Shown here: positions 53,696 to 62,425 of the stretch, piece by piece | Layout of the letters: each line of letters opens with the position of its first letter | Numbering within the stretch: the stretch's first letter is position 1 | Origin: an uncultured Clostridia bacterium | Lineage (GTDB): Bacteria > Bacillota > Clostridia > Christensenellales > CAAEEZ01 | NCBI GenBank assembly: GCA_934365195.1 | Contig: CAKRNA010000007.1 | Span: 56,156 to 120,155, forward strand | Direction: 5' to 3' | DNA: 64,000 nt | The notes under the pieces: model-generated | What the model was told of the DNA's origin: nothing | What the model saw: the letters and a program-made list of their open reading frames with translations, nothing else | Database searches by the model: none | Program-made: the position numbers and the translations under genes

Positions 53696-55630
53696 CTATT
53701 TGTTGCGCTTTTTCTTACCTTTCTCGGTTTTTTGCGGTTTTTCTTCCTTATTTTCGTCCTTTTCTTCCTCTTTTTTTATCTTCACGTCGTGGAATCTAAG
53801 GTCAGGAGTATAGGTTTCTACCGCATCCATTAAAGCGTATATTACGCTTACACCGTCGTTTTTCTCGGCAGCCTCAACGAGTTCGTGATATAACTCCGCC
53901 ACCTTTTCGTCGCAAACGAAAGATTGATTGCCTATGTAAATTTTTTCGTTAGAGGTCTTTTTCAAACCCTCCTCGTCCATAAGTAGTTCCTCAAAAAGTT
54001 TTTCGCCCGGTCTTAAACCCGTAAATACGATATCGATATCTCTATACGGCTTGTAGCCTGCTAACTTGATTAGGTTTTCGGCAAGGTTCACGATTTTTAC
54101 CGGCGAGCCCATATCCAAAACGAACACCTCTCCGCCACCTGCGTACACGCCTGCTTGAAGTATCAATGATACCGCCTCGGGAATGGTCATAAAATACCTA
54201 ATGATATCTTTATGCGTAACGGTTATCGGTCCACCCTCTGCAATTTGCCTATTAAAAGTGTGTAGCACCGAACCGTTAGAACCTAGTACGTTGCCAAACC
54301 TAACCACAGCGTACGAGGTTTTACCATCTGCTTTTTCGTTATAGAAGTTTACTATTTTCTCGCAGAAACGCTTGGTTGCACCCATTACGTTGGTTGGGTT
54401 TACCGCTTTATCGGTAGACACCATTATAAATTTTTTCGCCCCGTACTTTAAGGCAAGTTCCGCTACCACTTTCGTTCCTACTACGTTGTTTTTAACGCTT
54501 TCCTCGGGGTTATGCTCCATAAGTGGAACGTGCTTATGCGCTGCGGCGTGGAAGATAATGCCGATTTTTTTACGCTTAAACAACTCCTCCATTGCGTCGT
54601 GGTCGGTTACTGAAACTATTTCGGTAGACAACTTAACGTCGGGATATTTCTCCTTTATTTCGTTAGATATATCAAACGCATTGTTTTCGTAGATATCCAC
54701 AACGATAAGTTCTTCCAGTTCGTAGGAGGCAATTTGCCTACAAAGTTCGCTACCGATACTTCCGCCGCCGCCCGTCACCATACAAACGCTACCTTTAATA
54801 AACTTGTTTACGCTTTCTTGGTCGAACTTAACAGGATCTCTTTCAAGCAAGTCCTCTATATGCACCTTTCTTAGCGTGCTGATAATATCGGCGTTGCCCA
54901 TAAAGTTTGCAAGGTTTGGCAAAACGCTTACTTCGATATTAGTTTTCATACAGTCGTTAAGAATACGCTTTCTCACGTCGCTACTTGCAGTTGGAATTGC
55001 CAAAATTATCTTTTTAACCCTATATTTTTTTGCAAAGTGTTCGATTTGCGAGGTGTTACCCACAACCTTTACGCTTTGCATTGTTTTGCCTATAAGTTCG
55101 GGGTTATCGTCTAAGATACAAACCGGCAAAAACTTCTTGTTATCTCTTAGTAGTTCGGATACCACACGGTTTCCCGTCCAGCCTCCGCCTATTACCATAA
55201 CGGGTATACGCTTGGTTGTTTTGTGAATGCGTTTTTCTTTGGTTGAGGCGGCAAATTGATACAACTGCCTACTGATAATTATGCCCGAGTACGCACCTAT
55301 TCCTTGAATGAATACAAACGGCGCTGCAAGTCTAAAACCGAACACTATTCCTAGTATAATAAAGGATATCAAACCGCCGATTATGATTGCAACGGCTATA
55401 CGAATATTATAGGTAACGTCGTCGTACTTGATAATCATTTTGTATATTTTAAACAAGCACAGCGTTGCCATTTCCAAAATTAGTACGACGAGCATCGTGT
55501 AGCCGTACAATTCCGCTATGGAATATCTATACGTAATCAGTTGTATTACAGAACTTGCTATTATCGACGCTACGCAAATGCTGACGGCATCGAATAACGC
55601 TTGAGCATACTCTGTTAAATGTTTTTTCAT
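53696..55630 (-). CDS. CapD/EpsC/WbpM-type nucleoside-diphosphate-sugar dehydratase
   Basis: 644 residues. Four N-terminal membrane helices (to about 125) are followed by a first Rossmann domain (VMVIGGGWTGNRV) and a catalytic SDR domain with VTGGGGSIGSELCRQI, HAAAHKHVPLME and STDKAVNPTNVMGATK. The SDR tyrosine is replaced by methionine, as is normal for the group. It converts UDP-GlcNAc to a 4-keto-6-deoxy sugar, a precursor of QuiNAc or bacillosamine-like sugars. A Lys/Glu-rich tail ends the protein. It is made with GlmM, which feeds UDP-GlcNAc synthesis. Confidence 0.93.
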   Translation of the reverse strand: MKKHLTEYAQALFDAVSICVASIIASSVIQLITYRYSIAELYGYTMLVVLILEMATLCLFKIYKMIIKYDDVTYNIRIAVAIIIGGLISFIILGIVFGFRLAAPFVFIQGIGAYSGIIISRQLYQFAASTKEKRIHKTTKRIPVMVIGGGWTGNRVVSELLRDNKKFLPVCILDDNPELIGKTMQSVKVVGNTSQIEHFAKKYRVKKIILAIPTASSDVRKRILNDCMKTNIEVSVLPNLANFMGNADIISTLRKVHIEDLLERDPVKFDQESVNKFIKGSVCMVTGGGGSIGSELCRQIASYELEELIVVDIYENNAFDISNEIKEKYPDVKLSTEIVSVTDHDAMEELFKRKKIGIIFHAAAHKHVPLMEHNPEESVKNNVVGTKVVAELALKYGAKKFIMVSTDKAVNPTNVMGATKRFCEKIVNFYNEKADGKTSYAVVRFGNVLGSNGSVLHTFNRQIAEGGPITVTHKDIIRYFMTIPEAVSLILQAGVYAGGGEVFVLDMGSPVKIVNLAENLIKLAGYKPYRDIDIVFTGLRPGEKLFEELLMDEEGLKKTSNEKIYIGNQSFVCDEKVAELYHELVEAAEKNDGVSVIYALMDAVETYTPDLRFHDVKIKKEEEKDENKEEKPQKTEKGKKKRNK

Positions 55631-55652
55631 CTCTTACGTCCCTACTTCAATA

Positions 55653-56975
55653 CTAACTTATTCTTTCTATAATTTTGCTTACTTTTTGTTGTAATTCGCC
55701 TGCTACTTCGTCACAAAGTTCACGGCTGTCGCCCTCTACCATAATTCTAATTTTAGGTTCTGTTCCGCTGGCTCTTAGTAGTATTCTACCTTTACCTTTT
55801 ATCTTCTTTTCAAGGTCGCTCTTTAATTTTAATAAGCCCTCGTCGTTCATAATCTCTTTCTTGTGCTCGGTAACCACGTTCACGTTGACTTGTACAAAGT
55901 GCTCGCTATCGTCTAATTCGTCAAGCCCTTTGCCCGTGATTTTTACAAGGTGCGACAAGTACATAGCGGTAAGCAAGCCGTCGCCCGTGTTGATAAACTC
56001 TCTTAGAATAATGTGTCCCGATTGCTCGCCGCCGACAAGTAAGTCGTCGTTTACCATTTTTTCCATTACGTAGTGGTCGCCGATATCGGTTCTGAATAGT
56101 TGAATGCCCAGTTTGTTTAAAGATTTTTCCATACCCATATTTGTATGAAGAGTTCCTACTGCGCTATCTTTGTTTAGTCTGCCTTGCTCTTTTAGGTATT
56201 TTGAAATGATGTAGATTATAGAGTCGCCGTCCACAATCTCTCCCTTTTTATTTACCGCAATTATTCTATCGGCGTCACCGTCAAAGCAGAAACCAAGGTC
56301 AGCGTTGTTTTCCACAACTTTTGCCGCAACAACCTCAGGGAATAACGCACCGCAATTATGGTTAATCATAGCGCCGTCGCCCGAATCGAAGTAACTAACA
56401 ACCTCTGCGCCTAGTTCGCTAAATAGCCTTGGCGCAAACAAACTTACCGCACCGTTAGCGCAGTCAAGCACTACTTTTAAGCCCGATAAATCGCCGCCTG
56501 CTGCCCTCTTTACAAGGTGGAAGTACTTTTCGACAGCATCTTGGTTTTGGAATAAAAGCCCTCTGTCAGGGTTGAAAAACCTGCCTTTTTTATCTATAAA
56601 ATTCTCAATCTCCACTTCCTCAGAGTCCAAAAGTTTTCTTCCCTCGTGGTTAAAAATCTTTATTCCGTTGTACTCTTTCGGGTTGTGGCTTGCACTAATT
56701 ACGATACCGAATTTTGCGTAAATTAGCGAAGTGATATATGCTACCGCCGGGGTAGATATAACGCCAAGGTCAATCACTTGCGAGCCTGCGTCTAGCACGC
56801 CCTTTGCAATTTGAACGAAAATCGCCGTGCCCGAAAGCCTTGTGTCCCTGCCGATTGCAACAAGTCCGCCGTTTGCCATTTTGCCGATGCAATTACCTGT
56901 GTAGTAAGCAATTTCGTCGGTAAGTTCTTTACCGTATCTTCCTCTTATGCCGTCTGTTCCAAAATATTTTTTCAT
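55653..56975 (-). CDS. glmM: Phosphoglucosamine mutase
   Basis: 440 residues with FGTDGIRGRYG, the phosphoserine loop ISASHNP (Ser96), the metal loop DGDADR and RASGTEPKIRIM. It converts glucosamine-6-P to glucosamine-1-P for UDP-GlcNAc synthesis. It lies 7 nt after the GlmU-like gene. Confidence 0.97.
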   Translation of the reverse strand: MKKYFGTDGIRGRYGKELTDEIAYYTGNCIGKMANGGLVAIGRDTRLSGTAIFVQIAKGVLDAGSQVIDLGVISTPAVAYITSLIYAKFGIVISASHNPKEYNGIKIFNHEGRKLLDSEEVEIENFIDKKGRFFNPDRGLLFQNQDAVEKYFHLVKRAAGGDLSGLKVVLDCANGAVSLFAPRLFSELGAEVVSYFDSGDGAMINHNCGALFPEVVAAKVVENNADLGFCFDGDADRIIAVNKKGEIVDGDSIIYIISKYLKEQGRLNKDSAVGTLHTNMGMEKSLNKLGIQLFRTDIGDHYVMEKMVNDDLLVGGEQSGHIILREFINTGDGLLTAMYLSHLVKITGKGLDELDDSEHFVQVNVNVVTEHKKEIMNDEGLLKLKSDLEKKIKGKGRILLRASGTEPKIRIMVEGDSRELCDEVAGELQQKVSKIIERIS

Positions 56976-56982
56976 AACGCTC

Positions 56983-57981
56983 CTATTTGTCTAATTTATG
57001 ATATTTAGACCTATTTTCTTTTATAGTTTCACGACTTCTGCCAATGCACATACAGTTTTCAGGTAAGTCGCAAGTAACGGTTGTACCTGCCGCAACGTAA
57101 GAGCCGTCCTTTAAATGAACAGGAGCAACCACGTTGCTGTTGCTACCAACGAACACTCCGTTACCTATCACGCTTCTGTGCTTGTTTTCTCCGTCGTAAT
57201 TTACAAAAATTACACCGCAACCGATATTACACTTATATCCGATATCGGCGTCGCCGATATACGCAAGGTGTGCGCTCTTTGTGTTAAAGCCAAGCGAACT
57301 GTTCTTGATTTCCACAAAGTTACCGATCCTGCACTCGTCACCGATTTTGCTTCCCGTGTGGATATTTGCGTACGGTCCAACGGTGGTTTTCTCCCCGATT
57401 ACGCAGTTGTCTAGCCTGCTGCTTTTTACGTCAGCGCCCGCTTTAACCTCTGCACTAATAATTATAGAGCCCGTGCCGATTACTGCGCCTGCCCCGATTT
57501 TACTGTTACCTTTAATGGTTACGTTCCTTTCGATTTTTGCCGTGCTGTCAATCTCTACGTCCTTTCCGATATACACGTCGTCAAAGCACTCGAACTCCAC
57601 GCCGTTTTCAGCGTGTTTTTGGATAATAGATAGCCTTACTTCCTCGCTTAAATCCGCCAAGGACTTAATATCCGTAACACAGTACACGCCGTCAAAGTCC
57701 GCTTGCTGCTTGAAGTCGGTGTTGCCGCTAATTACGTAGCAGCCAAAATTCGTTATGGTGGACTCGTCAAGTTCCTCGCCGAACTCTACAATATCGCTAA
57801 TATCCAAAGCCACCGCATCGGCGTTAAAAACTATTGCTACCTCCACGCTTTTGTCAACGTCGTCTATGCTGTCGATAGTTTCGTACCCAAAAGAATTTTC
57901 TAGTAGTTCCTTCACGTCGATTTCGCAAATTTCTTTTAATAGCGGTTTAATCTCACCGCTTAATCTATATAATCTAGTCAT
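56983..57981 (-). CDS. GlmU-like acetyltransferase with an atypical N-terminal domain
   Basis: 332 residues. The C-terminal half (about 115-332) is a left-handed beta-helix with the GlmU acetyltransferase signatures GNFVEIKNSSLG, AHLAYIGDADIG, FVNYDGENKHRSVIG and FVGSNSNVVAPV. GlmU normally has a ~230-residue uridylyltransferase domain in front; here the first ~110 residues lack its LxxGxGTxM motif and match nothing I recognise. The protein therefore probably acetylates glucosamine-1-P, and UTP activation must come from another protein. The start follows AGGAGG. It is the first gene of the unit with glmM. Confidence 0.85.
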   Translation of the reverse strand: MTRLYRLSGEIKPLLKEICEIDVKELLENSFGYETIDSIDDVDKSVEVAIVFNADAVALDISDIVEFGEELDESTITNFGCYVISGNTDFKQQADFDGVYCVTDIKSLADLSEEVRLSIIQKHAENGVEFECFDDVYIGKDVEIDSTAKIERNVTIKGNSKIGAGAVIGTGSIIISAEVKAGADVKSSRLDNCVIGEKTTVGPYANIHTGSKIGDECRIGNFVEIKNSSLGFNTKSAHLAYIGDADIGYKCNIGCGVIFVNYDGENKHRSVIGNGVFVGSNSNVVAPVHLKDGSYVAAGTTVTCDLPENCMCIGRSRETIKENRSKYHKLDK

Positions 57982-58006
57982 ATCGTTCCTCCTAACTAAC
58001 TAAAAT

Positions 58007-58036
58007 ATATTATCATAAATAGTATAAAACTGTCAA
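58007..58036 (-). promoter_or_regulatory. Promoter of the glmU-like/glmM/capD unit
   Basis: TTGACA (58031-58036), 18 bp, TAATAT (58007-58012), with TGA just before the -10 box, on the minus strand. It is divergent from the nagB promoter about 100 bp away. Confidence 0.75.
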
Positions 58037-58130
58037 TATTGTTAAAAAGCATTGAAAATTTTAACACCTTATATAACCATAATTTTTGCAATTTTATTTG
58101 AAAAATTCTGTTTATAACACAAAAACTATG

Positions 58131-58159
58131 TTGACTAAACCTACATATAGTTGTAAAAT
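58131..58159 (+). promoter_or_regulatory. nagB promoter
   Basis: TTGACT (58131-58136), 17 bp, TAAAAT (58154-58159), followed by AAGGAG before the nagB start codon. Confidence 0.8.
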
Positions 58160-58182
58160 AAAAACCTAAAAGGAGAATCTCT

Positions 58183-58908
58183 ATGAAAATTTTGATTGCT
58201 AACGACACCGAAGAATTTGATAAATTAGGTGCAAATGTAGTAAAAGAAGTAATAACAAGTAAGCCTGACGCCGTAATCGGTTTTGCTACCGGCTCTACCC
58301 CTGTTGGCGCTTACCAAAAACTAATCGAGTACTTTAACAACGGCGAAATTAGTTTTAAAGACGTAACCACCTTTAACCTAGACGAATACGTAGGACTTGA
58401 AAAAACCCACAACCAAAGTTATTTTTACTTTATGCAAGACAAACTTTTTGGCAAAGTGGATATTGACCAAAACAAAGTGAACTTCTTGTCAGGAACGGCA
58501 AAGGACGTAACTGAGGAATGCAGAAGGTACGACGCTCTTCTTGAGAAAAACCCTATCGACCTACAAATACTTGGCATAGGCGCAAACGGTCACATCGGCT
58601 TTAACGAGCCTAACACCCCGTTCAACGCTGTTACAAGGGAAGTTACCCTTACCCAAAAAACGATTCAAGACAACGCAAGGTTTTTTGCTAGCGAGGACGA
58701 AGTTCCAAAGTCGGCGGTTACTATGGGTATGGTAGAAATTATGGCAAGCAAAAAAATCGTGCTTATGGCAAACGGCAAAAACAAAGCCGACGCCGTGTAC
58801 AATATGATAAAAGGCGAAGTTTCGCTTTCTTGCCCTGCAAGTATTTTGCAACTACACAACGACGTTACCGTTATTCTTGATAAAGATAGCGCAAGCAAAC
58901 TTAACTAA
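58183..58908 (+). CDS. nagB: Glucosamine-6-phosphate deaminase
   Basis: 241 residues with FATGSTPVGAYQ, FNLDEYVGL and GIGANGHIGFNEP, the NagB signatures. It converts glucosamine-6-P to fructose-6-P and ammonia, drawing from the same pool that GlmM uses. Divergent placement from glmM and the GlmU-like gene suggests that amino-sugar catabolism and anabolism are balanced at this locus. No nagA or operator was identified. Confidence 0.96.
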   Translation: MKILIANDTEEFDKLGANVVKEVITSKPDAVIGFATGSTPVGAYQKLIEYFNNGEISFKDVTTFNLDEYVGLEKTHNQSYFYFMQDKLFGKVDIDQNKVNFLSGTAKDVTEECRRYDALLEKNPIDLQILGIGANGHIGFNEPNTPFNAVTREVTLTQKTIQDNARFFASEDEVPKSAVTMGMVEIMASKKIVLMANGKNKADAVYNMIKGEVSLSCPASILQLHNDVTVILDKDSASKLN

Positions 58909-58976
58909 AACACGTTTTATCGTGCAATTTTAACGCATAAACCACGTTTTGTGTTGTTAAAACGAAAAATTCAATT

Positions 58977-59007
58977 ATAAAAAGCCTTCTTTTTGAAGGC
59001 TTTTTCC
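58977..59007 (+). terminator. Intrinsic terminator of nagB
   Basis: AAAAAGCCTTC pairs with GAAGGCTTTTT around a short T-rich loop, about 70 nt after the nagB stop, and ends in T residues. Confidence 0.88.
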
Positions 59008-59210
59008 TTTGTCTTTTTAATTTTCTTTTTACTACTAATTAGTTTAATTCGGTTTTTTCCGCTTAATTTAACTCAATTTTTCACAACTTAATTATGCTTT
59101 GTTTTATGTTTATTTTCTTAATTTACGCCCCTACTAGCCGCATTTTCAAAGGGTACAAAGCCTCTGCGCCGTCTTTTCCCCCCGTAATTCCTCGCTTTAA
59201 TAGTAAGCGC
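59008..59210. other. Intergenic region between nagB and the EFR1-type gene
   Basis: About 200 bp between the nagB terminator and the stop codon of the converging gene. AT-rich, with no gene or clear hairpin for the minus-strand gene noted. Confidence 0.5.
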
Positions 59211-59987
59211 TTATGGTATCACCCTATCGCCCAGCCCTTTGTACTGGCTTTCGGTTTTCTTGCCCATAATGGCTATCGCTTTATTAGGACAACCGTTTAC
59301 GCACCTGTAACAAAGCGTGCATTTATCCAAGAATTTTGCCTTGCTGCCCTCCACTATGATATTTTTTGTAGGGCAATTATTTTCGCACCACTTACAGCCA
59401 ACACACCTGTTTTCGTCCAGTTTTATTCCTTGTTCAAGGCGAGGAAAAAGTTTTTTGCACACCACCCTTTGCGCACCTCCAACCATTTTTGAAAGCGGGT
59501 TGTTGCCTCTCTTTTTTACCTTACCCTCCTCGAATTTATCAATATAATCCGTAATCTTTTTGTTGGTTTTGTTTAGTATTTCAAATATCTTCTTTTCACC
59601 CAGCGGCTTACCTACGTCGCATATATTATCAGGCATAATAAAGTGCTCGCAAGAAGTTACGTTTGCGCCAAGTTTTGTTAATTTTCTTGCTAAATCCATT
59701 GCCCCGTCGCCACTAAGTAAGCCTTGCGTAATAACCACGCCCACCTCTTTTCCTTTGATAATCGGCGCATACTTATTCACAAAGTCCACCATAATCTTAG
59801 GCGTCATCGAGCCGTACACAGGGTAGCAAAAAAACAGGTAATCGCTGCTTTTGATTATCCCTTCAAAGTCCAAGTCCTTACAAATATTCACGGTAACGGC
59901 GCTAACGCTAAGTTCGTGCTTCAATCTGTGCGCCACGTATCTGGTATTACCCGTCCCGCTAAAATAGATAATTGCAATATTATTCAT
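59211..59987 (-). CDS. EFR1-type flavodoxin/ferredoxin fusion protein
   Basis: 258 residues. The N-terminal flavodoxin-like domain has YFSGTGNTRYVA (FMN phosphate loop) and FCYPVYGSMTP. The C-terminal domain has two 4Fe-4S motifs, CVGCKWCENNCP and CTLCYRCVNGCP. It is probably a cytoplasmic electron carrier; its partner is unknown. The ATG at 59987 has GAGGGACGG upstream and starts directly at the flavodoxin strand. Confidence 0.9.
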   Translation of the reverse strand: MNNIAIIYFSGTGNTRYVAHRLKHELSVSAVTVNICKDLDFEGIIKSSDYLFFCYPVYGSMTPKIMVDFVNKYAPIIKGKEVGVVITQGLLSGDGAMDLARKLTKLGANVTSCEHFIMPDNICDVGKPLGEKKIFEILNKTNKKITDYIDKFEEGKVKKRGNNPLSKMVGGAQRVVCKKLFPRLEQGIKLDENRCVGCKWCENNCPTKNIIVEGSKAKFLDKCTLCYRCVNGCPNKAIAIMGKKTESQYKGLGDRVIP

Positions 59988-60073
59988 ACCGTCCCTCGAT
60001 AATAGCATATCACTTTTAGAATAAACTGCAATAATTTACGCAAAATTAGAGGATAACTATGCAAAAATTTTTG

Positions 60074-60102
60074 TTGCCACGATAAAAATTATACCATATA
60101 AT
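60074..60102 (+). promoter_or_regulatory. Promoter of the cysE-cysK fusion gene
   Basis: TTGCCA (60074-60079), 17 bp, TATAAT (60097-60102). Transcription from about 60109 would leave a leader of about 11 nt carrying only GAGG before the start codon. Confidence 0.75.
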
Positions 60103-60119
60103 AAAATTACGAGGTAAAA

Positions 60120-61640
60120 ATGAAAAAATTATTAAATGATATCAAAGTAATAAAACAGCGTGACCCTGCGGCAAGGTCCGGGCTGGAAATTTATCTTACT
60201 TACCCCGGTTTACACGCCATAAGAAGTCACAGACGGGCGCACTTTTTTTACAAACATAACTTGAAACTTTTGGCAAGGCTAATTAGCGCCACCTCAAAAT
60301 TCTTCACGGGGATAGAAATTCACCCGGGGGCAGTTATCGGCGAGGGACTATTTATAGACCATGGAGCAGGCGTAGTAATTGGCGAAACCGCAATAATAGG
60401 TAAAAACGTAACGCTTTTTCAGGGCGTAACTTTGGGCGGCACGGGTAAGGACGTAGGCAAGCGCCACCCTACCATCGAAGACGACGTAATGATAAGCGCA
60501 GGAGCAAAAGTTCTTGGGCCGTTCACCGTTGGTAAAGGCAGCAAAATCGGAGCAGGTAGCGTAGTGCTTAAAGAAGTTCCGCCGTATAGCACCGTTGTGG
60601 GAATCCCGGGAAGAGTTGTCAAAATCGGCACGGAAGAGTTCGATAGCAAGATAAAAAATATGAACCAAATCAAGATGCCCGATCCTATCGTGGAAGCGCT
60701 AGACTGCCTAACCCTAAGGATAAAGGACCTTGAAAAAGAAATCAAAACCCTAGAGTTTGAAAAGTTTGGTTTGTCCGTTGGCAATACTTCTTCCGAAAAG
60801 ATACTATCAAACGAAAACGGCTATATCGCCGTGAAAAAAGAGTACGAAAACCCAACAGGTAGCATAAAGGATAGAACGGCGCTTAGCATAATAAAGCACG
60901 CCTACCTAACAAGGCGAATCGACCAAAACTCCGTAGTAGTCGAGGCAACCAGTGGGAATACCGGCATCGCTATTGCGTATATTACCGGCAAAATGAACCT
61001 GAAATGCAATATCTTTATGCCCGAAAATATGAGCAAGGAGCGTATTAAAAAGATAGAAAGTTACGGCGCAACGGTCACCCTAACCCCGAAAGACCTTGGC
61101 ATGCAAGGTGCGGTGGAGGAAATGAAAAAGTTCGCTACGACAAACAAAAACACCTTTATCGTGGATCAATTTAATAGTAAGTACAACGCCCCTGCCCACT
61201 ACGAAACGGCAAAGGAAATTCTAAACTGTCACCCCGACGTTCAGTATATCGTAGCAGGTATCGGCTCCGGCGGAACGGTAACGGGAATTAAAACCTACCT
61301 TAACGAGCACGGATTAGACGTAAAAGTTATCGGCATCGAACCCGCTTCAAGCCCGCTACTTACAAAAGGTTTCAGCGGAAAACACAAAATTCAAGGCATA
61401 GGCGCAAACTTTATTCCGTCCGTACTAAACAAAGATATCCTAGACGAGATTGTGGACGTATCGGACGAGGACGCAATACAAAACACTACCGACCTATTTA
61501 AAAATTACGGCATAAAAGCAGGAATATCCACGGGCGCAAACTTTACCGAGGCTAAAAAACTGTTTGACGAGGGCAAAAAAGTTGTGTTTATCGCTCACGA
61601 CAGTGGCGATAGATACGAGTCGCTAGGCTTGTACGATTAG
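60120..61640 (+). CDS. Fused serine acetyltransferase and O-acetylserine sulfhydrylase (cysteine synthase)
   Basis: 506 residues with two complete enzymes in one chain. Residues 1 to ~185 are a short-type CysE, with [20 protein letters not shown], a hexapeptide beta-helix, [12 protein letters not shown] and [14 protein letters not shown] helical linker (~186-215) leads to CysK (~216-506), with the PLP lysine in NPTGSIKDR (Lys250), the SGNTG loop (278-282) and [10 protein letters not shown]. The pair makes O-acetylserine from serine and acetyl-CoA and then cysteine from sulfide. Normally these are separate proteins that form a regulatory complex through the CysE C-terminus; here that end is buried in the linker. 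No frameshift is seen. Confidence 0.95.
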   Translation: MKKLLNDIKVIKQRDPAARSGLEIYLTYPGLHAIRSHRRAHFFYKHNLKLLARLISATSKFFTGIEIHPGAVIGEGLFIDHGAGVVIGETAIIGKNVTLFQGVTLGGTGKDVGKRHPTIEDDVMISAGAKVLGPFTVGKGSKIGAGSVVLKEVPPYSTVVGIPGRVVKIGTEEFDSKIKNMNQIKMPDPIVEALDCLTLRIKDLEKEIKTLEFEKFGLSVGNTSSEKILSNENGYIAVKKEYENPTGSIKDRTALSIIKHAYLTRRIDQNSVVVEATSGNTGIAIAYITGKMNLKCNIFMPENMSKERIKKIESYGATVTLTPKDLGMQGAVEEMKKFATTNKNTFIVDQFNSKYNAPAHYETAKEILNCHPDVQYIVAGIGSGGTVTGIKTYLNEHGLDVKVIGIEPASSPLLTKGFSGKHKIQGIGANFIPSVLNKDILDEIVDVSDEDAIQNTTDLFKNYGIKAGISTGANFTEAKKLFDEGKKVVFIAHDSGDRYESLGLYD

Positions 61641-61708
61641 TTTCATACAAAACCGATTGAACTACAAAATAGCACCCGTAAAACCTATCCTCCTCTTCTC
61701 CTCTTTCT

Positions 61709-61919
61709 ATTCTTCCCTATAAACAAAATAAACGGCCCCTTTGTGTAAAGGGGGCTTTTTTAGATAGACTAAAATCAATACTTTTTTCACACAGGAGAGG
61801 CTTTTATTTTTTCTCTTTTCAGCATTATTTTTGTCCTCTTGCCCACTTCTAGCAAACCACAACTCTGCTTTTTCCTTTTCTCTTCTTCCCTATAAAAAAC
61901 GGCCCCTTTGTGTAAAGGG
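61709..61919. repeat. Direct repeat of about 40 bp containing a terminator hairpin
   Basis: The segment TCTTCCCTATAAA...ACGGCCCCTTTGTGTAAAGGG occurs near 61711-61753 and again near 61883-61919. The first copy continues into a T-run and works as a terminator. The second does not, so it looks like a duplicated, decayed copy. Confidence 0.7.
61731..61762 (+). terminator. Intrinsic terminator after the cysE-cysK fusion gene
   Basis: GCCCCTTT pairs with AAGGGGGC around GTGTA (61735-61755, one G-T pair) and is followed by six T. Confidence 0.82.
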
Positions 61920-62316
61920 TGCTGCACAACTTTATGAACATTAGGTATTACATATAATATTTTTGCCTTTCGTCGCTTTTGGGTAGCACTGTAAAAAGCA
62001 GAACCTAATATCTAAATGTCAATAAAACCATAAAAATTAATAGTAACAGTAATGTAAATATTGATTTGCCATTTTGGCGAATGCTTAACTTTTAATAATA
62101 TTTTTACCTACAAAACCAATGTTTAACTGAAAATTTTAACACATCTAATTTGTTTACAAAAAGTTGGGGAAATGTTTGGGTTTTGTTGGGGGTATTGGGG
62201 TAAGACGTGTGTTTGTCTTGAACAAGTCGTCGTCGCTTCGCTCCGCCGAGCCAAGCACCCGCCAAAGAGCCAAATCAATTTTTCGATTATAAATTATATG
62301 GTAGAAAAGATAAATA

Positions 62317-62352
62317 GAAAGAGAGCCTGACCATAGTCAAACTCTCTTTTTT
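62317..62352. terminator. Terminator hairpin downstream of the surface-protein gene
   Basis: AAAGAGAG pairs with CTCTCTTT, and an inner TGAC/GTCA stem sits within. It lies about 75 nt after the stop of the minus-strand surface protein; a T-run is on the plus-strand side. Confidence 0.65.
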
Positions 62353-62425
62353 GCTGTTATTTAGTGTTGCTTAATTGTTACGGATTATTTTTTTGGTGAA
62401 CAATGCTTTGATTGCTACGCCAAGG

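Larger units (their letters stand above)
61641..62425. other. Long intergenic region with duplicated hairpin and G-rich segment
   Basis: 785 bp without a convincing gene. It holds the cysE-cysK terminator, a second copy of the same hairpin sequence about 170 bp further on, a G-rich tract at 62166-62200, a short GC-rich patch near 62225-62275, and a terminator for the surface protein. Nothing else was recognised. Confidence 0.6.

Noticed and set aside
59094..59492. Plus-strand open frame opposite the flavodoxin/ferredoxin gene
   Set aside because: It overlaps a clear Fe-S protein gene on the other strand and has no recognisable motif or Shine-Dalgarno.
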